Assembly: GCF_900078195.1 (NCBI RefSeq)
Contig: NZ_FJVE01000007.1
Location: forward strand, 620,001 to 684,000
DNA: 64,000 nucleotides
Source of the DNA: Clostridium sp. Marseille-P299
GTDB taxonomy: Bacteria; Bacillota; Clostridia; Lachnospirales; Lachnospiraceae
Direction of reading: 5' to 3'
Below, one piece after another: positions 1 to 9,925 of the stretch. Each line of letters opens with the position of its first letter. Position 1 is the first letter of the stretch. The notes under the pieces are model-generated. The model had not been told where the DNA came from, searched no databases, and saw only the letters and a program-made list of their open reading frames with translations. The translations under genes and the position numbers were made by a program.

Positions 1-2
1 AC

Positions 3-758
3 CAAGCGAAAGAGGTATATGAAGCAGCAGACGATGCCTTAACTGCGGCGAAGGATAATTTAAAAACTGCAAAGAATAATGATATATATCTTGATCGTAT
101 CAATGAACTAAATTTAGAGAACCTACGTTATACCATGGAACGTAAGCAAAAAAAATTAGAGGAATTGCAAAAGATTTATGATTTTGGTGGTAAATTAAAT
201 GCACCAAAAGATGGGGTCATTGATGAACTTGGTATTATGGAGCATTCTAAAACAACGGGAGAGGAAAAAGTAAGTATTTCATCAAAAGATTGTCATTTTC
301 AAGGAGAATTATCGGAAGAAGCAATTGATTACATTACAGAAGGAAACACGATGACTTGTATGTTAAATTCAGAAAAAAAGGAATTAACGCTGACTGTAAC
401 TAGGATTTGGTATGATAGAGCTACGAATAAAAATCTCTTTACCGCTTCCTTACCAGAGGGTGAATATACACCAGGTCATTCGGGTAAATTTTATACAACA
501 AAAAAGTCTGGCACCTATGATACATGTGTACCAATAGAGGCAATCCGACGAGATTTTGATGGCAATAACTATATTTTAACCGTAATTGATAAGTCAAGTA
601 TTCTCGGCGATAATAAAACAGTCTTTCGTATGAATGTAAATGTTATTAATTCAGATTATAAGATGGCTGCGATTCAAGATGCGATCTCCAAAGATACAAT
701 AATTATTACTGGTAGTAATAATATGATTGAGGAAGGAGATAGGGTACGTGTCAAATGA
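3..758 (+). CDS. HlyD-like membrane fusion protein of an ABC exporter (5' end outside the window)
   Basis: The frame is open from base 3 to the stop at 756-758, so the N-terminus is missing. The visible part starts with a charged, Lys/Glu/Leu-rich stretch of about 55 residues that looks like a coiled-coil hairpin arm. The segment GKLNAPKDGVIDEL follows; it resembles the second half of the lipoyl/barrel-sandwich domain of periplasmic adaptor proteins, and a beta-rich region comes after it. In Gram-positive bacteria such adaptors pair with MacB-type permeases, and the next gene is a candidate partner: its start overlaps this stop by about 11 bases. Family assignment rests on this pattern and the neighbour. 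The substrate cannot be read from the sequence. Confidence 0.7.
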   Translation, partial: QAKEVYEAADDALTAAKDNLKTAKNNDIYLDRINELNLENLRYTMERKQKKLEELQKIYDFGGKLNAPKDGVIDELGIMEHSKTTGEEKVSISSKDCHFQGELSEEAIDYITEGNTMTCMLNSEKKELTLTVTRIWYDRATNKNLFTASLPEGEYTPGHSGKFYTTKKSGTYDTCVPIEAIRRDFDGNNYILTVIDKSSILGDNKTVFRMNVNVINSDYKMAAIQDAISKDTIIITGSNNMIEEGDRVRVK

Positions 759-1953
759 ATATATTGAGATTATTGAAAAAGCAAAATTAGATAAGGTAGA
801 TTTAAAGAATTCGGGTATAAACAAGCTTAAATTAAAAAAGTTAAGTTTAAATGAAACAGATTTAAATAAGTCAATTTTAAAAAGAATATCTTTAAGAAAA
901 ATATCCTTAAAAAAGCTGTTTTTATTTATAATTGCAATTATATTACTTGTACTAAATTTAAATACATTTTTAAACCTCAGATCACAGTTTAATACAATCA
1001 GTGTACGTATTCATGATAAAGGTATTACACGAAATCAATTAATAAATATAATTGAGAATGAGCAAAAAAAAGAAGACAGTAAATTTACAGAGATTAATTC
1101 CTTTGGAATTTTAGAACGTCAAACGGTGTATGAGTCTGAATTTAATCGTAAGAAAAGTGTCACCTTGTACTATGTTTTTGGATTTATGGAGCAGGTGCTG
1201 CCAATGAAGCTTATTCATGGTACTTTACCATCCATGGAAGACACTTATGGTTGTGTAATTGATATAAAAACTGCACTTTCTCTGTTTGGAAATGTGAACG
1301 TTCTTGGATTACCTATTAAGTGGGAGGAAAGAACGTATTATATACGCGGTATTGTATCCAATACATTTCCTGTTTTTATGTTTCAATCGAAAGAGGAAGA
1401 TGATATCTTTTGGAATTTTGAATTAAAATATAAAGAGCAAGAAACAGCAAGAGAATTAACGAGTCAGTTTATGAATATGTTTTCTACAGATTATACGATT
1501 ATTGAAGGAGGCTATATTGTTAGACTGCTAGGCAATATTGTAGGCTTACCGTATTTATCGATAATAGTATATGGTATTTATTATGTCTTGAGTTTTTTAA
1601 AAAAACATAAAAATAATCTCTCATTAAAAGAAACTAGTAGAGCAAACGTATTAAAATATTTTGGTATATGTATTTCTTGTTCCATTGCAGTTTTTTATTT
1701 CTTTCTTTATTATGTTCGAACTTTTATATACATACCAAGACGGTTTATACCTACAAGATGGTCAGATTTCTCTCATTGGGCGACGATTATAAACAATTTC
1801 AAACAGCATTATAATGAGATTGTATCAATCATGCCGATTAAAAAAGATACCGTATTATTAGAAGGTGTTACTTTTAATATAGGTATTTCAATCGTTAGCG
1901 TTATGTCTCTCCTGCTAATTTATTTTGCATACCGAAACAAATATGAGGCATAA
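748..1953 (+). CDS. MacB/FtsX-like ABC transporter permease with an unusual repeat N-terminus
   Basis: I chose the GTG at 748 because GAGGAAGGAG (729-738) sits at a good distance upstream; it overlaps the adaptor gene. The protein has about 401 residues. Residues 17-56 form eight 5-residue units with Leu or Ile in the middle position. One membrane helix follows (about 58-74), then an extracellular region of about 190 residues that resembles the MacB periplasmic core, then three C-terminal helices. This is the FtsX layout of one plus three helices. It probably forms the membrane part of an export or mechanotransmission complex with the upstream adaptor. No ATPase gene is visible; it may lie before the window. 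A terminator hairpin follows at 2042. Confidence 0.65.
   Translation: MSNEYIEIIEKAKLDKVDLKNSGINKLKLKKLSLNETDLNKSILKRISLRKISLKKLFLFIIAIILLVLNLNTFLNLRSQFNTISVRIHDKGITRNQLINIIENEQKKEDSKFTEINSFGILERQTVYESEFNRKKSVTLYYVFGFMEQVLPMKLIHGTLPSMEDTYGCVIDIKTALSLFGNVNVLGLPIKWEERTYYIRGIVSNTFPVFMFQSKEEDDIFWNFELKYKEQETARELTSQFMNMFSTDYTIIEGGYIVRLLGNIVGLPYLSIIVYGIYYVLSFLKKHKNNLSLKETSRANVLKYFGICISCSIAVFYFFLYYVRTFIYIPRRFIPTRWSDFSHWATIINNFKQHYNEIVSIMPIKKDTVLLEGVTFNIGISIVSVMSLLLIYFAYRNKYEA
796..915 (+). repeat. Eight 15-bp coding repeats giving a pentapeptide-like tract
   Basis: Within the permease gene, 120 bases encode eight successive five-residue units (VDLKN, SGINK, LKLKK, LSLNE, TDLNK, SILKR, ISLRK, ISLKK). 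The central residue is Leu or Ile each time, mostly encoded TTA. The tract is basic and lies just before the first membrane helix, so it should be cytoplasmic. Confidence 0.7.
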
Positions 1954-2041
1954 GAATGAGCTGTAGTAAATTAAGACGATTGTTCTTACATATCTTATAT
2001 AATATAATGGCACGAGGGGAAGTAGTACCTCTAAGAAATAA

Positions 2042-2071
2042 CCGTCTCTTAAGTTAAGGGGCGGATATTTT
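2042..2071 (+). terminator. Rho-independent terminator after the ABC export genes
   Basis: A 9-bp stem (2042-2050 with 2056-2064, two G-U pairs) with a five-base loop is followed by ATATTTT. It lies 89 bases after the permease stop and before folA. Confidence 0.55.
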
Positions 2072-2208
2072 AACGTCAAATTGCGAATCATTTTTCAGTT
2101 ATTTTTCAGTTATAATAGATTTAGCAAAAGATTTAGAGTTATGATAAATGGAAAATCCTACACTCGAATACTTTGATTTGTGGGTAAAAAGGGAGGTACA
2201 TATACGTT

Positions 2209-2679
2209 ATGGTTGGATTAATTGTAGCAATGACTAAAAATAGAGTCATAGGACTCGATGGAAAAATTCCTTGGAAAATCAAAGGTGAGCAAAGACGATT
2301 TAGGGAATTGACCACTGGGAATACAGTAATTATGGGCAGAAGATCTTATGAGGAGATTGGTAAACCTTTACCAAATCGAGATACTATTGTAATATCTAGG
2401 ACTAGTAAATATGAGGGAGAGCATATCAAAACAGCATCTTCCCTGAAAAAAGCTATTGCTATGGTAAATAAAGGGGATATCTATATTTCTGGTGGTGGAA
2501 AACTTTATGAAGAAGTATTAGAAATTGTGGATAAAATTTACATTACAGTTATTGACATGGAGACCGTAGGAGATACATTTTTTCCGGAATTTAATGAGCA
2601 AGAATTTAAATTAGTGGAACAAGAGGCCTATGATGCTGATATACCGTATACTTATTACACCTACGAACGTATTTCGTAA
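2209..2679 (+). CDS. folA: Dihydrofolate reductase
   Basis: This 156-residue protein has the usual length and layout of bacterial DHFR. It starts MVGLIVAMTKNRVIGLDGKI, which carries the Met-20-type loop, then the PW pair, then VIMGRRSYEEIG for NADPH and substrate binding, and the Gly-Gly stretch YISGGGKLYEE near residue 105. It reduces dihydrofolate to tetrahydrofolate with NADPH in the cytoplasm, supporting thymidylate and purine synthesis. GGGAGG at 2191-2196 serves the ATG at 2209, with a somewhat long 12-base spacing. The gene stands alone between a terminator and a new promoter. A TATAAT at 2111-2116 could be its -10 box, but I see no good -35 box. Confidence 0.95.
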   Translation: MVGLIVAMTKNRVIGLDGKIPWKIKGEQRRFRELTTGNTVIMGRRSYEEIGKPLPNRDTIVISRTSKYEGEHIKTASSLKKAIAMVNKGDIYISGGGKLYEEVLEIVDKIYITVIDMETVGDTFFPEFNEQEFKLVEQEAYDADIPYTYYTYERIS

Positions 2680-2694
2680 ATTAAGAACAAGAGA

Positions 2695-2723
2695 TTGACA
2701 TTGTACAAAAAGAATATTAATAA
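2695..2723 (+). promoter_or_regulatory. Candidate sigma-A promoter for the M60 peptidase gene
   Basis: TTGACA (2695-2700), 17 bases, TAATAA (2718-2723). This would give a leader of about 255 bases before the ATG at 2988. The rest of the 308-base gap (2680-2987) is very AT-rich; I recognise no riboswitch in it. Confidence 0.5.
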
Positions 2724-2987
2724 TAGTAATGGATACTAATACTTATATAAAATGCCAAAATTTACAAAATATACTTGAAAAAAATTAAAAGTATTTGTAA
2801 AATAATTTTCCGGCTGGTATTTATTTTAAAGAGTATCCATTCTTGTTAAAAAGAGATTTCTTTATACCAAAGAAAAAGCATTAGAAAACATAGTTATTCG
2901 TTATTGGGTCTGCTTTTAATGAAGATTCAATGAAGAGTAACTTTTAATATAAATAATATAATATACGTATACAAGGAGAAGAGGCGA

Positions 2988-5900
2988 ATGCAAAGATCAA
3001 GAATCGTAGCAGCCGCTTTAGCTGCTACACTGACGTTACAAACAACACCGATAGCATCTGCTGCTAGTACAGTAACAATGGAAAATTTAAGTGTTGTTAA
3101 TTCAATGCAACAAAAGAGTGTGGAGAGAAGCACTGGGAATGGTGGAATAGCGGTAGAGATAGATTTAGTTTTACCAGTGGACTATTCCAAGGGTATAGGA
3201 ATTAAAGGTGTACTAGAGAATTCATATGGAACTAGCTATGATTTAGAGTTTTCTTATGATAGTACAAATCAAAAATTATATGGATCAAGTTTGGATTGCG
3301 AACCAGGGGATTATACCCTAACAATAACAGGTGATGGATACCAACAATTTGAGCAAGCAATTAAAGTTGAAGCAAATTATGTTACTAAGTTAAGCATTAA
3401 GAATAGTCATGAACTTGATGAAGTGTTTAAAGATGGTACAAGACCAGGCGTTATTGGATATGGTGATGTAAATAGCGATGGTTATATTGACGATGAAGAT
3501 ATGACAAGCATGATGGATGCTATCGCAAGTAATTCCACGCAAACTGAGTATGACTTGAACAAAGATGGAATGGTAGATATCTCAGATGCAAGTTACATAT
3601 CATATAATTTAGACGGAAAGAATATAGAAAGTTCGGCTGTATTAGTATTATCAACAAATAATATTAATGTGGAACCTATAACTGGAGATATCGTAGGTGA
3701 TATCAATGACATATTGTCTGACACAGGAGTAGTACAGCTAAAGCCAGAAAATACAGAAGAGATTAGTGAAAGCAATCCGATTCAAATCGATATTGATGTT
3801 AATTCAAACGGATCAACAACAGAAGGAATCACAATTGCACCTCCATCTAATTCAGAAAATGCGATTACAGAAGGAATTATCACAGTAGAAGATGAAAATG
3901 GCGTTACATATGAAGTATCCATTGGGCAAACAACAGTAGATGAAAGTGCTAACGCAAAAGCAAGATTGTCTACATTAAGCACAAGAGCTGCCGCAACCGT
4001 AGTGGTAGAATCCGATGGAACAATTGTAATTAATTTAAATAATCAAGTTGCCATTAAAAAAGTATCCATTAAAGTAACTGGAACGAATAGTAGAAAATTA
4101 GCTGAAATAGCTAAAGTAGAATTCTTAAATGATATGGAAAGTAGAATTCCAGCCCCAACAATGGATATTCCACAAAACGTAGCTGCAAAAGGCGGAAATA
4201 AAGAATTTACAGTTACTTGGAGTAAAGCAAGTAATGTAACCGGATACGAAGTTGAGATTACATCAGAAAAAGGTACACAAACTCTTCGTACAGGTACAAA
4301 TAGTATTACTGTAAAGCAATTTTTAAATGATAAACTTAAAAATGGAACAGAGTATACGGTACGTGTTCAGTCAACAAATGGAGAGTGGAAAAGTGGTTAC
4401 AGTTCAGCGGTTGTAGTAATTCCAAAAGCTACAAAAGCTCCTAATGCACCAGAGAACATTTCCATTAACGGTGGATATAAACTATTAAATATTTCATGGA
4501 AGAGCATGGAAGATACAGATAGTTATAATTTATATTATAGAGAAAAAGGTTCTTCCGATGATTATAAAGAAATCACAGGAATTACAAAGAATAGCTATCA
4601 GTTAAGTAACTTAAAGGTTAACACTACATATGAAATCTATTTAAGAGGAGTCAATGAGATCGGAGTCAGCGGTAATTCCGCTGTATCTATCGGCAAAACG
4701 ACTGAATTAGAGTACGCGAAAACAAGTAATTATAAGTTAATAAATGTACCACAAGAAGATGGAAAAACAGCTCATATTAAATCCGTTACTTATTATAGTG
4801 GAAAATACAGTAATAATTTTGCGGTTGTAGATAACGATTATGGTACAGATTGGATCTTGAATTCATGGCAATCTGGAGGATTTAGTGGTTCTTTAGTAGG
4901 ACCAGTTGTAGAATTTGATAATTTCTACAAGATGGACCGTTTCATTATCGTAGAAAGTAGCAAACAAACTTATGATTATTTCTACAGCAAAGTTAGATAT
5001 TGGGATGAAGCTGGAAAAGAGCATATTATCAGTGGAAAACATACGAAGAAAAAAGACTCTGCTGGAAAAATATATTATGAGTTTAGCTTAGATGAGCCAA
5101 TTACTACAAATAAAATACAGATAAACTTCTCTAACTATTTAGCATATGCGGATGGAATGATTTCTATCGCTGAAATGAAGTTCTATGAGTATGACACAAT
5201 TGAAGATGAAATCTATAATCTATTTGAAGATGATACTCATATCAGCCTAAAAGAAAGTGTAACAATTGATATAATTAATGAATTAGAAAAACGATTAAAT
5301 ACACCAGATGAAGTAAGTGGTGAACTACATTATAAAAAAGGTATCTTAGAGGTCGAGTTAAATAATGCTAAGGCAATTTTAAATCAAGAGGCACTAAGAG
5401 AAGCAATCAAGGTTGATACAACGGTAACAAAAGCAAAAGATTCTCATTTAGGATTTCAAAGTGGTTTGAATGCATGGCAACCATTAGGAATTACTGCACA
5501 TGAAGGTGAGCAATTAATAATCTATGTAGGTAGAGATGATGCTAAGGTAGGTTCTAATAGTAATTTAAAATTAATTGCAACACAATTTCATGCTGAGTCC
5601 GGTACCTGGTTTAAAGAAGTTGTATCTAATCTAAAGGTTGGTAAAAATGAGATAACCATACCAAAGATTAGTTCTATGGCGACAGAACATGGTGGGGCTT
5701 TATATGTAGAGTTCACTGGTAATAATGATCAATTGAATATGAGTGTAAGAGTAAGTGGAGGAACCGATATTCCTGTACTTGATATCAGTAAAATGGATTC
5801 TGAGTCTGAAAAGAAAGCTGCAATCAAAACATATATTCAGGAATTAACCGAATATGTAAATGGATTGGAAGAAAAGCATAATAGTGGCCACAAAGGAAAT

Positions 5901-8111
5901 GAAGATAGCAACTGTGATTACGATTATGACAACACAAATTGTATTTATAATGTGACTGACATCGTTCTTGATAAGATGATGTATTCTGTATCAGCGGAAC
6001 AAGTACTGAAAGGTATCCTTAGTAAGGCTGGAAACGATGATATTGATCAACAAGTAGAAGTTTTATATGAAAACTTTAATGCAATGGATCAGATGCTTAA
6101 TTTATTCTATCAGCACAAGGGATTAGTTAATTATCCAACAGATCAGACAGAATATGCAGCATTTGTAAAGCAATATGGCGATAAAAACAAAATGCCATCT
6201 AGTAGATTAAATATTAGATACCAAAGAATGTTTGCAGGAGCATTTATGTATGCAGGTGGACTTCACATTGGTATTGAATGGGATAGTATACCAGGACTTA
6301 TGACTGGTGAACCAGTAACAAGTGTAGATGGTAAATATGAAAGTGGACAATTATTTGGTTGGGGTATTGCCCATGAAATAGGACATATCATCAACCAGGG
6401 TGATTATGCCATTGCAGAAATAACAAATAATTATTTCTCCATACTTGCTCAAGCAAAGGAAACAAATGATTCTGTAAGATTTAGTTATGATGAGGTTTAT
6501 AAGAAAGTAACTTCTGGAACTCTTGGTAGAGCAGACAATGTATTTACAAGCTTAGCTATGTATTGGCAACTTCATTTAGCATATGACAACGGTTATAACT
6601 ATAAAACCTACGATACTTATGAAGAACAATTTAATAATTTAATCTTCGCAAGAATTGATGCATATGCAAGAAATAATTCATTAGCACCTAAATTTGCAGA
6701 TGGAAGAGCCTTTACGTTAAGTGATGCAACAGATACTGATAACAAATTAATGAGATTAGCTTGTGCAGCAGCAAAGAAAGATCTTTTAGATTTCTTTAGA
6801 AGCTGGGGTATGGTTCCAAACGAAACTACCATTGAATATGCATCTCAATTTGAGAAAGAAACAAGAAAGATTCAATATATCACAGATGAAGCAAGAGATT
6901 ATAGAATCATCAATAGTGATCAGGCAGAAGAGATTGCCATGGTGACTAGCGGTGCTGCAATTTCAGCTACACTTGACAATCAACCAAATTCAAAACAGGT
7001 AACCATTCAATTCGATGTTGCAGGTATGGAAGATAATAGTTTATTAGGTTACGAAATTATTCGCAATGGACAAACTGTGGCATTTGTAGATGGTTCTGCA
7101 ACAGAATACGTAGATACCGTTACATTTAATAATAAGGTAGCCAACTATTCAGTCATCGCATATGATAAATTCTTAAATGCAACAGAGGAATATAAATTAG
7201 ACCCAATTAAAATTAAACACGATGGAAGTATTGACAAGGTTAAGTGGAGTGCTACTACGAATATGACTTCTGAGAATGATGAGGTTGTAAGTGATGATGC
7301 TTGTGGACTTAATCCAATCAAAGCAGTAGTGGATACTATTAATAATGATTACAGCAATACTTATACCGGTACTACGAATAATGGGGATGCATATGTAGTA
7401 CTTAACTTAGGAGAAGTAACACAAATCATTGGATTAAAATATACAAAAGGTACAGAAAACTCCATTAAGAATTATGAAATTCAAGTAAACACGAATGGTT
7501 CTGACTGGACATCTATAAAAACAGGAACATTTAATAGTGAACTTTCTGAAGAAACAGTATTCTTCACAAAGGAAAATTCTGAGCTTGGAACTAGTGTAGA
7601 TATTCAGGAAGTATCTTATGTAAAACTTATTGCAAAAGGACAAAGTACAGTAAGTATCAATGAGCTTGATCTTATCGGACAGCCAGATGATAATGTTGAA
7701 TTATTACCGGATGGAATTGGTATATTAAAAGATGATTTAGTGGTAGATGAGGCAAACAACGTTGTGATACCAGCCGGTTCTGTTGTATTTACAGGTGATT
7801 ATAGTGGACATCCTGCATTTAATGTGGTTCTTTTAATTGATGCGGATACAGATCAGGTGGTACCTGGAACACAGTATATTTTTGCTGAAGATCCAGCGGA
7901 TGCTGAACTTGGAGCCGTTAGTAGCGGAACATGGATTTATTGCATTGAACCAGATGAAGATGGCCAATTACCAACATTACCAAAGAATATTAAAGCTGAA
8001 TTATACCGAGTAGATAATGCAGTGACTTTAGAAGGTCAAAGATTTGTAAGTAATACTTTAACGGTTGAAATGCCAGAAGAATTAGGGGATATTATAATTA
8101 ATGCACGTTAG
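2988..8111 (+). CDS. Large secreted M60-family (enhancin/mucinase-type) metallopeptidase with a dockerin-like module
   Basis: This 1707-residue protein starts with a signal peptide (about 1-26, ending ASA). A dockerin-like pair of calcium loops lies at about 156-209 (first loop from D160, second from D189, both DxNxDGxxD). Two fibronectin III domains follow (about 390-570), then an F5/8-type carbohydrate-binding domain (about 583-735). The M60 domain spans about 806-1276 with the zinc motif HEIGH at 1129-1133 and a candidate third ligand E1144. A second F5/8-type domain lies at about 1418-1568. M60 enzymes cleave mucin-type O-glycoproteins; that role is inferred from the family. There is no sortase motif or C-terminal anchor, so retention at the surface may depend on the dockerin. 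The next gene encodes a cohesin-like domain. Confidence 0.9.
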   Translation: MQRSRIVAAALAATLTLQTTPIASAASTVTMENLSVVNSMQQKSVERSTGNGGIAVEIDLVLPVDYSKGIGIKGVLENSYGTSYDLEFSYDSTNQKLYGSSLDCEPGDYTLTITGDGYQQFEQAIKVEANYVTKLSIKNSHELDEVFKDGTRPGVIGYGDVNSDGYIDDEDMTSMMDAIASNSTQTEYDLNKDGMVDISDASYISYNLDGKNIESSAVLVLSTNNINVEPITGDIVGDINDILSDTGVVQLKPENTEEISESNPIQIDIDVNSNGSTTEGITIAPPSNSENAITEGIITVEDENGVTYEVSIGQTTVDESANAKARLSTLSTRAAATVVVESDGTIVINLNNQVAIKKVSIKVTGTNSRKLAEIAKVEFLNDMESRIPAPTMDIPQNVAAKGGNKEFTVTWSKASNVTGYEVEITSEKGTQTLRTGTNSITVKQFLNDKLKNGTEYTVRVQSTNGEWKSGYSSAVVVIPKATKAPNAPENISINGGYKLLNISWKSMEDTDSYNLYYREKGSSDDYKEITGITKNSYQLSNLKVNTTYEIYLRGVNEIGVSGNSAVSIGKTTELEYAKTSNYKLINVPQEDGKTAHIKSVTYYSGKYSNNFAVVDNDYGTDWILNSWQSGGFSGSLVGPVVEFDNFYKMDRFIIVESSKQTYDYFYSKVRYWDEAGKEHIISGKHTKKKDSAGKIYYEFSLDEPITTNKIQINFSNYLAYADGMISIAEMKFYEYDTIEDEIYNLFEDDTHISLKESVTIDIINELEKRLNTPDEVSGELHYKKGILEVELNNAKAILNQEALREAIKVDTTVTKAKDSHLGFQSGLNAWQPLGITAHEGEQLIIYVGRDDAKVGSNSNLKLIATQFHAESGTWFKEVVSNLKVGKNEITIPKISSMATEHGGALYVEFTGNNDQLNMSVRVSGGTDIPVLDISKMDSESEKKAAIKTYIQELTEYVNGLEEKHNSGHKGNEDSNCDYDYDNTNCIYNVTDIVLDKMMYSVSAEQVLKGILSKAGNDDIDQQVEVLYENFNAMDQMLNLFYQHKGLVNYPTDQTEYAAFVKQYGDKNKMPSSRLNIRYQRMFAGAFMYAGGLHIGIEWDSIPGLMTGEPVTSVDGKYESGQLFGWGIAHEIGHIINQGDYAIAEITNNYFSILAQAKETNDSVRFSYDEVYKKVTSGTLGRADNVFTSLAMYWQLHLAYDNGYNYKTYDTYEEQFNNLIFARIDAYARNNSLAPKFADGRAFTLSDATDTDNKLMRLACAAAKKDLLDFFRSWGMVPNETTIEYASQFEKETRKIQYITDEARDYRIINSDQAEEIAMVTSGAAISATLDNQPNSKQVTIQFDVAGMEDNSLLGYEIIRNGQTVAFVDGSATEYVDTVTFNNKVANYSVIAYDKFLNATEEYKLDPIKIKHDGSIDKVKWSATTNMTSENDEVVSDDACGLNPIKAVVDTINNDYSNTYTGTTNNGDAYVVLNLGEVTQIIGLKYTKGTENSIKNYEIQVNTNGSDWTSIKTGTFNSELSEETVFFTKENSELGTSVDIQEVSYVKLIAKGQSTVSINELDLIGQPDDNVELLPDGIGILKDDLVVDEANNVVIPAGSVVFTGDYSGHPAFNVVLLIDADTDQVVPGTQYIFAEDPADAELGAVSSGTWIYCIEPDEDGQLPTLPKNIKAELYRVDNAVTLEGQRFVSNTLTVEMPEELGDIIINAR

Positions 8112-8166
8112 AATTAAGTTATTAAGATGTGCAAAATTGAAAATCAGACCAATATTTTAATTTATG

Positions 8167-8200
8167 ACGATAGAAAGACTACAAAGCGTCTTTCTATCGT
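8167..8200 (+). other. Intercistronic hairpin, M60 gene / cohesin-like gene
   Basis: A perfect 13-bp stem (8167-8179 with 8188-8200) with an 8-base loop follows the M60 stop by 55 bases. It has no U-tract, and the RBS of the next gene follows closely, so it is more likely an RNA-stabilising or attenuating element than a full terminator. Confidence 0.6.
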
Positions 8201-8226
8201 ATACAAAAAGGAGAAAAGGAAAGGGT

Positions 8227-9705
8227 ATGTTAAAGAGAAAAGCTATAACAGTACTAACAATGTCAGTTGCTTTGTCAACTGCTATGGGATATAGTACTTC
8301 ACATATAAATGTATATGCAGAATCTTATGATAAAGAAGCTGTTTTTTTAGAACAAATCCTTGAAGGAATAGAGAATGCAACATTAATTCTTAATCAAAAG
8401 AGTGGTAGTAATGACGTTACTTTAGCATTAGAATTTAGTGAGGATTTTGATAAGAGCATAACCTCCTTTGAAGTTCTAATACAATTAGATCAAAGTAAGA
8501 TTAAGAATGTTTCAATGGATTGGAATAAAAAATTTGCAGCAAATCATTGTAGATATACTTACAATGAAACAACAGGAGAACTAAAACTTTATGTTGTAGA
8601 TAGCAAAGATTTACTTGATGATAGGAAAATTACCATTGGTAGTATGAATATAGAAAGTGACGAAACTACAAAGTTTAATTCGTCATTAGTTTTACAAGAA
8701 CTAAAGACTGTTGATTTACAACATAATAGTGATGCTGTTACTGTTGATCGAACAGCACAAACTATAGAGTTTACACCATCAACAAAACCTACTGTAACAC
8801 CTACAGTGACACCTATTGTAACGCCTACTGTAACACCTACTGTAGCACCAACAGTAACACCAACAGTAGCACCTACAATAGCGCCTACAGCAACACCTAC
8901 ACCAACACCATCAAAGCCTTCCACAAGTAATCCATCCACAGGCTCATCTGGAACAACAACACCATCCATTGTAACAGTGCAAGGAATTAAATTAAATAAG
9001 ACAAAGGCAACGTTACTAATTGGAAAAACAGTAAACTTAACAGCAACAGTTGCACCAACGAATGCAAGTAATAAACTTGTTACTTGGTCCTCAGATAATG
9101 AGAAAGTTGCAAAAGTCTCCAAAGATGGTAAGGTTACAGCGATTGGTACAGGAACTGCAACCATTACGGTTCGTTCTAATGATAGACCTAATATTAAAGC
9201 AACTGCTGTAATTACAGTAAAAGAAAAAACAGTAAAAGCTACAAGACTTAAGTTATCAAAAACTTCATTGGTATTAAAACCAAAACAAAGTACAACTTTA
9301 AAAACTACTGTTTTACCAACAACGGTTACTGATGATTCTGTAGTATGGTGGAGCAGTAATCCTAAAGTTGCGACTGTAAAGAATGGAAAAATTGTTGCAA
9401 AATCAGTTGGAACAACAACAATTACGGCTAAGACAAAAGATGGATCTAACATAAAGGCAACTTGTAAGGTAACCGTATCTGATATTAAATTAAATAAAAC
9501 AAAAGCTACCTTAAAGATAGGAAACTCACTTACATTAAAAGCGACTGTAACTGGCAATAGTCAAAAAGTCACTTGGTGGTCTAGCAATTGGAAAGTTGCA
9601 TCAGTATCCAAAACAGGTAAGGTAACAGCTAAAAAAGCAGGAACAGCAACAATTACTGCGAAAGCAAATGGAGTTACTACAACCTTCAAGGTTACAGTGA
9701 AATAA
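8227..9705 (+). CDS. Secreted protein with a cohesin-like domain, Thr-Pro linker and three bacterial Ig-like domains
   Basis: The ATG at 8227 follows AAAGGAGAAAAGG and starts a signal peptide (about 1-31, ending VYA); upstream in-frame starts lack an RBS. Of 492 residues, about 45-180 form a beta-rich domain with cohesin-type features: a core strand FEVLIQLDQSKIKNV, then YNETTGELKLYVVDS, then KITIGSMNI. A Thr-Pro-Val repeat linker (about 182-228) and three Big_2 Ig-like domains follow (about 251-333, 338-415, 417-492), each with the IKLNKTKATL-type opening and a TATITVK-type end. Big_2 domains often serve in cell-surface attachment. The gene directly follows the dockerin-bearing M60 peptidase, so this may be its surface receptor. 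Cohesin is assigned by pattern only. Confidence 0.7.
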   Translation: MLKRKAITVLTMSVALSTAMGYSTSHINVYAESYDKEAVFLEQILEGIENATLILNQKSGSNDVTLALEFSEDFDKSITSFEVLIQLDQSKIKNVSMDWNKKFAANHCRYTYNETTGELKLYVVDSKDLLDDRKITIGSMNIESDETTKFNSSLVLQELKTVDLQHNSDAVTVDRTAQTIEFTPSTKPTVTPTVTPIVTPTVTPTVAPTVTPTVAPTIAPTATPTPTPSKPSTSNPSTGSSGTTTPSIVTVQGIKLNKTKATLLIGKTVNLTATVAPTNASNKLVTWSSDNEKVAKVSKDGKVTAIGTGTATITVRSNDRPNIKATAVITVKEKTVKATRLKLSKTSLVLKPKQSTTLKTTVLPTTVTDDSVVWWSSNPKVATVKNGKIVAKSVGTTTITAKTKDGSNIKATCKVTVSDIKLNKTKATLKIGNSLTLKATVTGNSQKVTWWSSNWKVASVSKTGKVTAKKAGTATITAKANGVTTTFKVTVK

Positions 9706-9733
9706 TAAGTGGTTTAATTTAAATATTAAAAAT

Positions 9734-9790
9734 AGAAGTAAGGGTGATTAAGGAATGAAATTATGAATCACCCTTACTTCTTTCTATTTT
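9734..9790 (+). terminator. Rho-independent terminator after the cohesin-like gene
   Basis: A perfect 16-bp stem (9734-9749 with 9766-9781) is followed by TTCTATTTT. Confidence 0.9.
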
Positions 9791-9925
9791 CTATTGTAAA
9801 TGGTATAATAAAATTATGTGTAAATACTTAAAACTGCTAGGATATTAAGGAAGTATTTAAGGAAGAATTGAATTTAGAGATAAAATTGGTGATGTGTCAA
9901 TGTTGGTGGCAGAATGAGAGGAAAT

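Noticed and set aside
1954..2208. Folate-type (THF or ZTP) or manganese riboswitch upstream of folA
   Set aside because: Only short GAGGGGAAGTAG and hairpin pieces are present; the conserved junctions are absent, and the main hairpin reads better as a terminator.
8589..9557. A 322-codon open frame antisense to the cohesin-like gene
   Set aside because: It is Val/Thr/Phe-rich with no RBS and mirrors the Thr-Pro and Ig repeats of the plus-strand gene, which has a signal peptide and clear domains.
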